A DNA stretch of 14,566 nucleotides from Bacteroidia bacterium (lineage in GTDB: Bacteria; Bacteroidota; Bacteroidia; UKL13-3). Both the position numbers and the translations under genes were made by a program. Positions 1-7,688 of this stretch are shown piece by piece. Position 1 is the first letter of the stretch; every line of letters starts with the position of its first letter. Where the stretch lies: assembly GCA_019454865.1 (NCBI GenBank), contig JACFNJ010000031.1, positions 2,097 to 16,662 of the forward strand, given 5' to 3'. Under the pieces are notes generated by a model. That model had not been told where the DNA came from and did not search any database. It was given only the letters and a program-made list of their open reading frames with translations.

Positions 1-1351
1 CAAAGATATTTTTCAAGCCTTCGGCAGAAATACCAATTCCTGTATCTTTTATTTTAAATCGCAAGAAGTTTTCAGGAGTTAGCTCTGCTAAAATAGTAAC
101 TGAACCTTTTTCAGTAAACTTTAGTGCATTATTTATTAAGTTGTTTAATATCTGATTCAAGCGATATGGGTCACCTTTTGCATAATTAGGCAGGTTATTT
201 TCAATTGCTAGTTTTAATGCAAGGTTTTTTTGATCAAATAAAGGCTGGTAGCTTTTTCGTGTCTTATTTAAAAAATCATGCAAATCAAATGCTACTTCTT
301 CTAATTCCACTTCTCCGGCTTCTATTTTACTTAGGTCTAAAATATCATTGATGATATATAACAAATTATCTGCAGAATACTTTATGGATTGAACAAACTC
401 CTTGTTTTCGCTCAACACAATTTTATTCATTAATAAATTGGTAAGTCCTATTATTCCGTTTAGCGGAGTTCTAATTTCATGGCTCATGTTTGACAAAAAC
501 TCAGACTTCGCCTTTGTTGCTAATATTGCAGCATTGCGGGTTTTTATCAATTCTATTTCATTATGTTTTTTCTCTGTAATGTCATGAATAAATCCCGTTG
601 CTCCTCTTGGTTTTTGGTTTGAAGAAAACACAGGGTTTATTGTAATCTCAAAATAATATGTTTTTTCTTCAGTTGAATATTCACTTTCATAATACACATG
701 CTCTCCTTGTAATGCACGAGCCAAGCCGTCCATTAACTTGGGTATTTGCTTTGTTACCTCCGGATACTCATATACTGACACGTTGTGATGTGGCTCTCTT
801 TTAAAAAGCATTTGAAACATGTTCTTAAAAGTTGCATTAAATCCGGTAAAACGATATTGGTCATCAATTGCAAATATTGGCGATGTTGAGCTTTCTAATA
901 CTGCATCCAATTCCGCAATTTGTTTATTTAATATGGCTTCTTTGCTAACAATCTTTTCTTTGAGGGTGTTAATTTTTTTACATAATGAAACAATAAGTTT
1001 TATTTTATCACTTGTTAAATCAGTACGATAAACATACTCAACGGCTTCGTCTAAAAGCACTTTGTCTTCTTCGCTATCTATTACATAAAACAGCTCTGCT
1101 TCCAGCTTGTTTGATTTAATTATTTCAAGCAATTGAAATGTAGCTGGTGTGCCAAGTTTACAATCAATAAAAACACAGCCAATAGTAGGATTTTGTAGCA
1201 GTTTTTCTATTGTGTTTTTATCTTTTAAATCGTCAAATTGAATAACCAATTTGTGCTTTTGTTTTGCCCTTTCAAAAGCATTTAACAAATCGCTATGGCT
1301 GCTGATTAATAATATTGACCGCTGATTTTCTTCCAGACTACTTGTACTCAT
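1..1351 (-). CDS. PAS-domain sensor histidine kinase with degenerate receiver-like N-terminus (partial, C-terminus off window)
   Basis: My reading of the minus strand gives an open frame of 450 codons from ATG at 1349-1351 to the window edge. Residues about 10-130 resemble a receiver domain: a hydrophobic strand (SILLI) and a phosphoacceptor-like Asp63 in the context FIDCK. The usual acidic pair after the first strand is replaced by Ser17-Ser18-His19, so this domain may not be phosphorylated normally. A PAS domain follows at about 150-262. A HisKA dimerisation domain has the H-box MSHEIRTPLNG with His291 as predicted phosphate acceptor. The ATP-binding domain starts near 390, with its N-box (LNNLINNALKF) and G1 box (DTGIGIS) present. 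No membrane segment is seen, so the kinase is probably cytosolic. A C-terminal receiver may follow beyond base 1. The signal and partner regulator are unknown. It diverges from the histidine phosphatase gene. Confidence 0.9.
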   Translation of the reverse strand, partial: MSTSSLEENQRSILLISSHSDLLNAFERAKQKHKLVIQFDDLKDKNTIEKLLQNPTIGCVFIDCKLGTPATFQLLEIIKSNKLEAELFYVIDSEEDKVLLDEAVEYVYRTDLTSDKIKLIVSLCKKINTLKEKIVSKEAILNKQIAELDAVLESSTSPIFAIDDQYRFTGFNATFKNMFQMLFKREPHHNVSVYEYPEVTKQIPKLMDGLARALQGEHVYYESEYSTEEKTYYFEITINPVFSSNQKPRGATGFIHDITEKKHNEIELIKTRNAAILATKAKSEFLSNMSHEIRTPLNGIIGLTNLLMNKIVLSENKEFVQSIKYSADNLLYIINDILDLSKIEAGEVELEEVAFDLHDFLNKTRKSYQPLFDQKNLALKLAIENNLPNYAKGDPYRLNQILNNLINNALKFTEKGSVTILAELTPENFLRFKIKDTGIGISAEGLKNIF

Positions 1352-1398
1352 TCCAATTTTTAAGCTATGGGGTAATTATACTCCACTATTTTTTTACT

Positions 1399-1423
1399 AA
1401 AGTATAAAATATTTTAATACTTT
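1399..1423. promoter_or_regulatory. Imperfect AT-rich palindrome in the divergent intergenic region
   Basis: The 7-nt arms AAAGTAT (1399-1405) and ATACTTT (1417-1423) are perfectly inverted. The 11-nt centre can extend the pairing with one bulged A. It lies 48 bp upstream of the kinase start, in the 236-bp gap shared with the histidine phosphatase gene, where an operator could sit. The run is pure A/T apart from two G/C positions, so chance is a real alternative. Confidence 0.25.
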
Positions 1424-1522
1424 TACTATGTATGGGGTCTTTTTTATTAGCTATTTATTTATCATAATAAAAAGTCATTTCATAAAATAAGTAAATACGT
1501 TTTCATTATACTTGTTTTTGAA

Positions 1523-1554
1523 TTTGTTAATTTTTCATGTGATAATTACTTTTA
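1523..1554 (+). promoter_or_regulatory. Putative Bacteroidota-type promoter of the histidine phosphatase gene
   Basis: TTTG at 1523-1526 is followed after 20 nt by TACTTTTA at 1547-1554. This matches seven of eight positions when scored against the Bacteroidota -33 TTTG and -7 TAnnTTTG consensus (only the final G differs), with the usual spacing. Transcription would begin near 1558-1562, giving a leader of about 26-30 nt before ATG 1588. Such boxes arise often by chance in AT-rich DNA. Confidence 0.35.
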
Positions 1555-1587
1555 CATACCAATCCTAATACCGCAAAACTTTAAACG

Positions 1588-2214
1588 ATGAAAAAGAAAA
1601 ATATTTTTATAGTCAGACACGGGCAAACCGAGCACAATCGTTTAAATATTGTTCAAGGCAGTAAAATAGATAAAGAATTAAATCAACATGGGTTAAAGCA
1701 AGCCGATTTGTTTTTTGAAGCATATAAAAGCTATCCTTTTCAACACATTTATGTTTCGGCACTAAAAAGAACTTACCAAAGTGTTGAACAATTTATAAAA
1801 CTTGGAATACCTTATACTATTGTTCCTGAATTAAATGAAATTAGCTGGGGAGAGTTTGAAGGCAAGGTTCAAAACCAATCACAAAAAAGCATTTATTATG
1901 AAGTGGTGCAAGCATGGAACAACGGAGAACTTCACATAAGCACACCGGGTGGCGAAAGCCCGGAAGAACTACAAAAACGCCAGAAGATTGCACTTGATAA
2001 AATAATAACTTCTAGTTTTAATGAAATATTAGTTTGTATGCACGGTCGTGCACTAAAAAGCTTTTTGTGTTTAATGCTTAATAAATCATTAACCGAAATG
2101 GATACTTTTAAGCACTCCAATTTGTGTTTGTATCAGCTGAAGTTTGAGAACGACTCTTTCGAGTTAGTAAGCGAAAACGACACTACTCACTTAAATGGTT
2201 ATCAGTTTTTATAA
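1588..2214 (+). CDS. Histidine phosphatase family protein (phosphoglycerate mutase-like)
   Basis: This 208-residue protein belongs to the histidine phosphatase superfamily. The catalytic RHG motif is at residues 10-12 (VRHGQTEHN), with His11 as the predicted phospho-histidine. The SxxxRT element is at Ser57-Arg61, the acid/base Glu lies in LNEISWGEFEG (Glu84 likely), and the second catalytic His152 is in CMHGR. All core residues are present, so the enzyme should be active. The length is normal for a single-domain cytosolic member. No signal peptide is seen. Its substrate cannot be read from the sequence: phosphoglycerate, alpha-ribazole phosphate or another small phosphoester are all possible, and no cobalamin gene adjoins it. 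It stands alone, divergent from the kinase and 238 bp ahead of the citrate synthase operon. Confidence 0.9.
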   Translation: MKKKNIFIVRHGQTEHNRLNIVQGSKIDKELNQHGLKQADLFFEAYKSYPFQHIYVSALKRTYQSVEQFIKLGIPYTIVPELNEISWGEFEGKVQNQSQKSIYYEVVQAWNNGELHISTPGGESPEELQKRQKIALDKIITSSFNEILVCMHGRALKSFLCLMLNKSLTEMDTFKHSNLCLYQLKFENDSFELVSENDTTHLNGYQFL

Positions 2215-2374
2215 CAAAACATTTGTTTATAAAAACCCTCGTAGGTTGTGGTAAAAAATTAATTTTAACTTAATTTATAAATTATTGGCAAACTGATTTT
2301 AATCAACATTCAACGATAGTCATTATTTGTATTGATAAACAGATGTGTAGAATAATAATTTTTTGTTGTTAAAA

Positions 2375-2407
2375 ATTGAATAAATCCGAAAACATATACT
2401 AATTTTA
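2375..2407 (+). promoter_or_regulatory. Putative promoter of the citrate synthase-secG operon
   Basis: ATTG (2375-2378) is followed after 21 nt by TAATTTTA (2400-2407), one base short of the TAnnTTTG -7 box. A start near 2411-2415 would leave a leader of roughly 40 nt before ATG 2453. The rest of the gap 2215-2452 is A/T-rich, and I see no convincing terminator for the upstream gene in it. Confidence 0.3.
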
Positions 2408-2452
2408 CGCGGTTTTTAAACAATCAGGATTTTACAAAAAACAAAAAATTTC

Positions 2453-3769
2453 ATGGATATAATTAAAGAAAAATTTGAGGAAATTGGCTTAACAAAAGCT
2501 GCAGAGATTAAGGAGTTCCTAAAAGCAAATGCAGAAATGCAATTGGGTTCATATACATTAGATTCCGTAGTTTCCGGTATGAAAGGAATAATTGGGTTGA
2601 TTACAGAAACATCTTTGTTAGATGCTGAAGAAGGGATACGTTTTAGAGGATATAGTATTCCGGAATTGCGCGAAAAGCTACCTCGATTAGAAGGTACTGA
2701 AGAGCCTTTGCCCGAAGGGTTGTTTTATCTGATGCTTACAGGTAAAATGCCAACGTATGATGAAATGTATGAAGTGGGCAGCAATTGGACAAAGCGTGCT
2801 GTTGTTCCAAAGCACGTGTTTGAAACAATTGATGCATTACCAATTTCTACACACCCCATGACACAGTTTTCAATTGCAATAATGGCAATGCAAACCGAAA
2901 GTGAATTTGCAGCAGCATATCGCAAAGGGGTTAATAAAAAAGATTATTGGCTTTATACTTTCGAAGACGCGATGAATTTATTGGCACGCCTTCCTCGTGT
3001 TGCTGCTTACATTTATCGTAGAACGTATAAAAACAATGTACACATCGAGCCAAATCCAAAATTAGATTGGGCAGCAAATTTTGCTCACATGCTTGGTTAT
3101 GGCGAAAGCGAAAGCTTTAAAGAATTGATGCGCTTGTACATGGTTATACATGCCGACCACGAAGGTGGTAACGTTTCTGCGCATACAACACACCTGGTAG
3201 GTTCAGCACTTAGTGATCCATATCTTGCTTTTTCAGCTGCAATGAATGGGTTAGCCGGTCCATTACACGGGTTAGCTAATCAAGAAGTAATACGTTGGGT
3301 ATTGGAGCTGCAAGAAGCTTTAGGTGGAGGAAAGCCAAGCAAACAACAAATAGAAGATTACATTAATAAAACCATAAACGAAGGAAAAGTAGTGCCGGGG
3401 TACGGACATGCGGTATTGCGTAAAACAGACCCACGATTTATAGCACAAATGAACTTTGCTAAAAAACACATGCCAAATGATGAGTTGGTAAATATTGTTT
3501 GGGATGTATATGATGTTGCTCCAAATATTTTGGGTAGTTTCAAAAAAATTAAAAACCCTTGGCCAAATGTAGATGCGCACAGCGGAGCGCTTTTGGTTCA
3601 TTTCGGGCTTAAAGAATATGATTTCTATACCGTAATGTTTGGCGTTTCAAGAGCACTTGGTGTATTAACCTCATTGATTTGGGATCGTGCATTAGGATTG
3701 GCATTGGAGCGTCCGAAATCCGTAACATCGGATTGGTTAAAAAACAAAATTTCTGCTCAAGCAAAATAA
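2453..3769 (+). CDS. gltA: Citrate synthase, eukaryotic (mitochondrial-like) type
   Basis: This 438-residue enzyme condenses oxaloacetate and acetyl-CoA to citrate, the entry step of the TCA cycle. The catalytic triad of the family is intact: His272 in GPLHGLANQ, His319 in PGYGHAVLRKTDPR and Asp374 in WPNVDAHSG. The substrate-binding segment IHADHEGGNVSAHTTHLVG is at 232-250. These blocks, and ALSDPYLAFSAAMNGLAGP just after, read almost like vertebrate mitochondrial citrate synthase rather than the hexameric, NADH-sensitive GltA of enterobacteria. The length also fits the dimeric eukaryotic-like class. The ATG at 2453 gives a short helical N-terminus without a targeting peptide. Its stop overlaps the lptE start (TAATG), so it heads an operon with envelope genes. 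Product call is very secure; dimeric state is inferred from the family. Confidence 0.97.
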   Translation: MDIIKEKFEEIGLTKAAEIKEFLKANAEMQLGSYTLDSVVSGMKGIIGLITETSLLDAEEGIRFRGYSIPELREKLPRLEGTEEPLPEGLFYLMLTGKMPTYDEMYEVGSNWTKRAVVPKHVFETIDALPISTHPMTQFSIAIMAMQTESEFAAAYRKGVNKKDYWLYTFEDAMNLLARLPRVAAYIYRRTYKNNVHIEPNPKLDWAANFAHMLGYGESESFKELMRLYMVIHADHEGGNVSAHTTHLVGSALSDPYLAFSAAMNGLAGPLHGLANQEVIRWVLELQEALGGGKPSKQQIEDYINKTINEGKVVPGYGHAVLRKTDPRFIAQMNFAKKHMPNDELVNIVWDVYDVAPNILGSFKKIKNPWPNVDAHSGALLVHFGLKEYDFYTVMFGVSRALGVLTSLIWDRALGLALERPKSVTSDWLKNKISAQAK

Positions 3770-4272
3770 TGAGCATAAAAAAAATACATATCTTATTCCT
3801 TGCAGCCGGTTTGTTTTTACTTACCGGCTGTGGTTTTTATTCGCATACAGGCGCTTCGGTTGATGGTAAAACATTTTCGGTAGGATATATAAACAATGTA
3901 GCAAGCATTGTAATGCCTACATTTAGTCAAACTTTAACCGAACGATTTAAAACAAAATTTATTAACGAAACCACATTAAAACTTGCTCAAGAAAATGCTG
4001 ACATCCGTTTTAGTGGTAAAATTATAAATTACAGCACCGCACCTGTTGCTGTTCAGGGTAATCAAACCAATGCAAGCAACCGCCTTACTGTAACCATTGA
4101 AATAACCTACGAAAACACCAAAGATTCCAAAAAGAATTTTACGCAACAGTTTACAAACTTTATTGATTTTTCTGCTTCAGAAAACTTTACAAGTATTGAA
4201 AGCGATTTGGTTAACAAAATCTCTGACATCTTAGTTCAAGATGTTTTTAACAAAGCATTTATTGACTGGTAG
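3769..4272 (+). CDS. lptE: LptE-family LPS-assembly lipoprotein
   Basis: A 167-residue lipoprotein. Residues 1-20 form a signal peptide (two Lys, then a hydrophobic core) ending in the lipobox LLTGC, so Cys21 would be lipidated and carry the protein to the outer membrane. The mature protein opens with GFYSHTGAS and is rich in beta-strand and Thr/Asn. This fits the Bacteroidota LptE-like family, which plugs the LptD barrel in LPS export. I chose ATG 3769, which overlaps the citrate synthase stop (TAATG, likely translational coupling). An in-frame upstream ATG at 3679 would put 30 non-hydrophobic residues ahead of the signal peptide. The TPR gene and secG follow, the arrangement usual in this phylum. 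LptE sequences are weakly conserved, so the name rests partly on context. Confidence 0.8.
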   Translation: MSIKKIHILFLAAGLFLLTGCGFYSHTGASVDGKTFSVGYINNVASIVMPTFSQTLTERFKTKFINETTLKLAQENADIRFSGKIINYSTAPVAVQGNQTNASNRLTVTIEITYENTKDSKKNFTQQFTNFIDFSASENFTSIESDLVNKISDILVQDVFNKAFIDW

Positions 4273-4317
4273 AATAGTTACTTTTCATAAAAATTGCTTT
4301 ATTCGTACGATTATTTC

Positions 4318-5379
4318 ATGAATAAATCGGAATTCATTAAACTCATACAAGATGCTAGTTTGCTTAAAAACTCGCACATTACACCATTAAAACAAGTGGT
4401 GCATGATTTTCCGTTTTTTACAAATGCCCAAATATTATTAACAAAAACCCTTTACAACGAACAACACTACGAATTTGAAAAAACACTTCGCGAAACGGCT
4501 TTAGCTGTTCCTGATAGAGAAGTATTGTATTACTATATCCATTCGTTGGATAAGCCTTGGCAACAAAATGATAGTGTTAAAATTATAGAAGAACACAAAA
4601 AAACAATAGCAACAGAAACACCGGTAACAACTTTCGAACATACAACACCAATTCAAAAAATTGAACCGGAACCTATATTAAATAGTGAAGAAAAACAACC
4701 GCAGGAACAAATAGTAAACAATGAACAAGAAACAACAGAACAAATTGAGCAGCCAATAAATGTTACACAGGAAATTCCCAAAACAGACACTCCTTCCGAG
4801 CTGATTGAACTTGAGTTGCCTGAAGAGGTAAATTTTGAAGAACTAAAGCCACAAATTAATGAAACGGATGAAAAGTTGGATGAAGTTTCTCAAATAGAAT
4901 TAGAAGATACTAGCAAGGAACACAGTTTTATGGAGTGGCTAAAAATTGCTGCACACCACCCGCTTCCTAAAACGGCAGACATAAAGAGTGAAACCGAAAC
5001 TAGCAAACATGATGAACAAGCCGAAAACTCAAATACAGAAATACAAACTAACGTAGTTGAAGTAACTAAGGAAGACATAGAAAAAGCCGTAGCACAAAGC
5101 AATGTGAACGATTTTCAGAATATATTAGACAAATTTATTCGCGAAAATCCAAGCATTTCAAGACCAAAGGCGGAGTTTTTTAATCCGATAAATATGGCAA
5201 AACAAAGTGTGGAAGAAGACGAAGACCTTGTTACAGAAACACTTGCAAACTTATATTACAAGCAAGGCAACTTAAAAAAGGCAATTCGTACATACGAAAA
5301 ATTATGCTTGAAATATCCAAGTAAAATCACGTATTTTGCAAACCTTATACAAAAAATTAAAACAGAACTTAAAGACTAA
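4318..5379 (+). CDS. TPR-containing protein of the lptE-secG locus, function unknown
   Basis: The 353-residue product starts MNKSEFIKLIQDAS, with an N-terminal helical region (about 1-80, containing DFPFFTNAQILL). A long low-complexity stretch rich in Glu, Gln, Thr and Pro follows (about 95-200). A conserved-looking segment HSFMEWLKIAA comes next. The C-terminal part contains RPKAEFFNP, then a TPR-like helix pair (ETLANLYYKQGNLKKAIRTY) near 310-330. No signal peptide or membrane span is visible, so it is probably cytosolic and adapts protein-protein contacts. I recognise the family as a Bacteroidota gene that usually sits between lptE and secG, but its role is not known to me. ATG 4318 is preferred over an in-frame TTG at 4294. 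It follows lptE by 45 nt and precedes secG by 5 nt. Confidence 0.85.
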   Translation: MNKSEFIKLIQDASLLKNSHITPLKQVVHDFPFFTNAQILLTKTLYNEQHYEFEKTLRETALAVPDREVLYYYIHSLDKPWQQNDSVKIIEEHKKTIATETPVTTFEHTTPIQKIEPEPILNSEEKQPQEQIVNNEQETTEQIEQPINVTQEIPKTDTPSELIELELPEEVNFEELKPQINETDEKLDEVSQIELEDTSKEHSFMEWLKIAAHHPLPKTADIKSETETSKHDEQAENSNTEIQTNVVEVTKEDIEKAVAQSNVNDFQNILDKFIRENPSISRPKAEFFNPINMAKQSVEEDEDLVTETLANLYYKQGNLKKAIRTYEKLCLKYPSKITYFANLIQKIKTELKD

Positions 5380-5384
5380 TACTT

Positions 5385-5762
5385 ATGTACACCTTATTAT
5401 CTATACTTGTAATCATAGCATGCTTGTTGTTAATATTAGTAGTGCTTATTCAAAATCCCAAAGGCGGAGGAATATCTGCAAACTTTTCAGCACCAACCCA
5501 AATTATGGGAGCTAAAAAGAGTAGTGATTTTATAGAGAAAGCAACATGGGGTTTAGCTATTGCATTAATAGTATTTTCATTGTCTAGCAATTTTTTACGC
5601 CCATCAGAAGGAACTGACTCTGATGTACCGGAAAGCAGATTGGGCGGACAAATAGAGAATATTCAAACTCCGTCACCCGCTGTAACACCAGCACCTGAGC
5701 AAGCTCCAGAACAAGCTCCTGCTCCAGAACAGGCACAGCCTACTCCGGCACCAGCTAACTAG
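5385..5762 (+). CDS. secG: Preprotein translocase subunit SecG
   Basis: SecG is the small inner-membrane subunit of the SecYEG channel that aids SecA-driven export. The 125-residue product has TM1 at about 2-22, the signature QNPKGGG at 23-29, a cytosolic loop with SAPTQIMGAKKS, and TM2 at about 53-70. The tail after residue 72 is hydrophilic and ends in Pro/Ala/Glu/Gln repeats (APEQ-type units, about 102-123). Such tails are common and variable in Bacteroidota SecG. The start is 5 nt after the TPR gene stop, so the two are almost certainly cotranscribed. A strong hairpin terminator follows at 5791-5820, making secG the last gene of the operon. Confidence 0.95.
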   Translation: MYTLLSILVIIACLLLILVVLIQNPKGGGISANFSAPTQIMGAKKSSDFIEKATWGLAIALIVFSLSSNFLRPSEGTDSDVPESRLGGQIENIQTPSPAVTPAPEQAPEQAPAPEQAQPTPAPAN

Positions 5763-5790
5763 AAAATTCTTTATAAAAATAATTAACTTA

Positions 5791-5820
5791 ACAAAAGCCC
5801 TGAATATTCAGGGCTTTTGT
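5791..5820 (+). terminator. Intrinsic terminator after secG, perfect 30-nt palindrome
   Basis: The sequence ACAAAAGCCCTGAAT and its exact reverse complement abut each other, giving a stem of about 13 bp (GC-rich middle GCCCTGA) with a four-base ATAT loop. The stem ends in a U-rich strand, followed by ATTTTTG. It lies 28 bp after the secG stop. Being symmetrical with A-runs on the far side, it could stop transcription in both directions. Confidence 0.88.
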
Positions 5821-5827
5821 ATTTTTG
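5820..5827 (+). promoter_or_regulatory. Possible -7 promoter box at the terminator edge, ahead of the CDF gene
   Basis: TATTTTTG matches the Bacteroidota TAnnTTTG box exactly and begins at the last base of the terminator palindrome. Transcription would start at about 5831-5832, the ATG of the transporter, implying a leaderless or near-leaderless message. No TTTG is found at the expected -33 place (bases 5796-5799 lie in the hairpin arm). The box is therefore weak evidence by itself, though the gene needs some promoter after so strong a terminator. Confidence 0.28.
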
Positions 5828-5831
5828 AGTG

Positions 5832-6827
5832 ATGCAAGTTTCCTCGCAGCAAATAAAAGCAATACAACGTGTATTATTAATTGGCGGTTTGATAATGCTA
5901 ATAAATTTTGTTGCTTTTTTTATTACACACTCCAATTCTATCTTAAGCGATTCTCTGGAGTCTGTTATTAATATTACTGCAGGTTTGTTTGCCTGGTTTA
6001 GCTTGCATTTGGCGGCTAAGCCCAAAGATATTAATCATCCATACGGACACGGAAAAATTGAATTCTTTTCAGCAGGATTTGAAGGGTCGTTAATTTTTCT
6101 TACCGGATTAGTAATTATTGGAAAAGCAACGTATAATTTAATTGCTCCTGCTGCTATACACAATTTAGATACAGGTGCAATATTAGCAGGCATTGCAGGC
6201 ACTACAAATTTTTTCTTGGGCAAGTATTTAATAAAAACAGGAAAAAAACACAATTCAATTACACTTATAGCAGATGGCAAACACTTACAAAGCGATACTT
6301 GGAGCAGCCTTGGACTTGTGGTTGGCGTGGTGCTTATTTATTTTACAAAAATTGTTTGGTTAGATAACGTATTTGCAATATTGTTTGGCTTTATAATAAT
6401 ATATACCGGATACCCGCTAATGCGCAAGGCCTATGGTGGATTAATGGATGAAGCAGATGAAGAAATATTACAAGACGTAATTCGTGTATTAAATGAAAAC
6501 AAACAGCCCCAATGGATTGATGTACATAATTTGCGGTTGGTTCAATATGGCTCAAATTATCACATTGATTGTCATCTTACACTTCCATGGTATAATGATT
6601 TGCAAAAATCTCATGCGGAGTTGAAAAAAATTGAAACACTTATTTCAAAGAAATTTAATCAAAAGGTAGAATTATTTATTCATCCCGATCCTTGTGTTGA
6701 AGCATCGTGTGAGATTTGTTCGGTTAAAAATTGCAGCTTTAGAAAACATCCGTATGTAAGAAGTGTTGAGTGGACAATACAAAATGTATCATCGGATAAA
6801 AAACACCAATTAAATAAAGAGCATTAG
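5832..6827 (+). CDS. Cation diffusion facilitator family metal transporter
   Basis: The 331-residue product is a CDF-type inner-membrane exporter of divalent metals (zinc, iron or manganese) against protons. Membrane helices start at about residue 12. TM2 carries the metal-site A residues in SDSLESVIN (Asp40, Glu43, Asn47 candidates), and TM5 carries the HxxxD pair His151-Asp155. The conserved HPYGHGKIEFFSA loop is at 69-81. The C-terminal cytosolic domain has metal-binding candidates His232, His244 and His284. A cysteine cluster CX4CX2CX4C follows (Cys288, 293, 296, 301), suggesting an extra zinc site. ATG 5832 is preferred; the GTG just before it at 5829 adds one residue. The 3' end overlaps the convergent prenyltransferase gene by 18 bp. 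Metal specificity cannot be read. Confidence 0.93.
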   Translation: MQVSSQQIKAIQRVLLIGGLIMLINFVAFFITHSNSILSDSLESVINITAGLFAWFSLHLAAKPKDINHPYGHGKIEFFSAGFEGSLIFLTGLVIIGKATYNLIAPAAIHNLDTGAILAGIAGTTNFFLGKYLIKTGKKHNSITLIADGKHLQSDTWSSLGLVVGVVLIYFTKIVWLDNVFAILFGFIIIYTGYPLMRKAYGGLMDEADEEILQDVIRVLNENKQPQWIDVHNLRLVQYGSNYHIDCHLTLPWYNDLQKSHAELKKIETLISKKFNQKVELFIHPDPCVEASCEICSVKNCSFRKHPYVRSVEWTIQNVSSDKKHQLNKEH

Positions 6828-7688
6828 AAAAGGCAACCAAAAAATTAATTCAGCTAATCTTCGATAAGGTAAATTTTTGTTTTGCAAATACAGGCTAAAC
6901 AATACTACATGCAATAGAGTCATTGCTACATAAAGCAAGAATAAAGTATAAGGCACAATGGGATAAAACAAATGTATAACCCAGCAGAATACTAAGATGG
7001 ATAAGCTAACCCCAATAAATACTAATTTGCTTTTGGTAATACCTATTACTTGTACAAAACTAGCGTTGTGCAATTGCCTATCAATTCGGAAATCAACAAT
7101 TGAACAAAACAATAAACTTTGATAGGTAATTAACAGTAATAATATAAACGCATAAAAAATAGGTTCAACAAAAGCAGAAACCGACACTTGCAATATAGGA
7201 AAAATATAAATGGATAATGCGTAAACCAAAGCAACGCCAAACTCTTTGTTGTTAAACAAACTTTTACGTAATGAGTTTATTCGAGCTAATGCTAAATGTA
7301 AAATAACAATTGCTACAACGATAAAACCGGATTGAATTAAGTGAACGTTATTTCCTTTGTACGCACAATAAAGGATAGTTAGCACTAAAAATAGTAGTAA
7401 GCCATATACCACCCGAATGTTTTTTTTAATAAAATAATGCCTGCCTGACAATTCAATGCCTTCGCTTCTTATGTTATCAATTACGTGGTCAAGAATATAG
7501 ATAAGCCACGTACCGGAAGCTAAGCCTATAAGCCAGTATGGCGAAATTTCTGTTTTAAAAATAAAACTAACAGAAAGCGCATTGGCAATAACACCAATAA
7601 CTACATCCACACTGAGGTTTGAAATATTTTGATAATATTGCGAGAGTTTTTTATACAAGATGAAAATTAAATCACCCAAATTTATCAT
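6810..7688 (-). CDS. UbiA-like prenyltransferase family membrane protein
   Basis: A 292-residue, strongly hydrophobic protein with about eight to nine predicted membrane helices. Two Asp-rich motifs in family positions support the call: LDHVID (Asp67 and Asp71) after the second helix, and IVDFRID (Asp199 and Asp203, DxxxD) after the fifth or sixth. In UbiA proteins these motifs bind the Mg-diphosphate of an isoprenoid donor. The first motif is shorter than the classical NDxxDxxxD, so substrate and even activity are open. The protein may serve quinone, haem or carotenoid-type synthesis, but no pathway gene adjoins it. The start is uncertain: ATG 7686-7688 overlaps the divergent gene by 29 bp, while an in-frame TTG at 7656-7658 would avoid the overlap. 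The 3' end overlaps the CDF gene. Confidence 0.7.
   Translation of the reverse strand: MINLGDLIFILYKKLSQYYQNISNLSVDVVIGVIANALSVSFIFKTEISPYWLIGLASGTWLIYILDHVIDNIRSEGIELSGRHYFIKKNIRVVYGLLLFLVLTILYCAYKGNNVHLIQSGFIVVAIVILHLALARINSLRKSLFNNKEFGVALVYALSIYIFPILQVSVSAFVEPIFYAFILLLLITYQSLLFCSIVDFRIDRQLHNASFVQVIGITKSKLVFIGVSLSILVFCWVIHLFYPIVPYTLFLLYVAMTLLHVVLFSLYLQNKNLPYRRLAELIFWLPFLMLFI

Noticed and set aside
2213..2229. AT-rich hairpin after the histidine phosphatase gene as a terminator
   Set aside because: The stem is only about five A/T pairs with no GC core; it would be too weak.
3679..3768. Upstream in-frame start for lptE
   Set aside because: It would lie within the citrate synthase gene and add 30 residues ahead of a good lipoprotein signal peptide; ATG 3769 is right.
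4294..4317. TTG start for the TPR protein
   Set aside because: ATG at 4318 is a better start and gives the recognisable MNKSEFIKL beginning.
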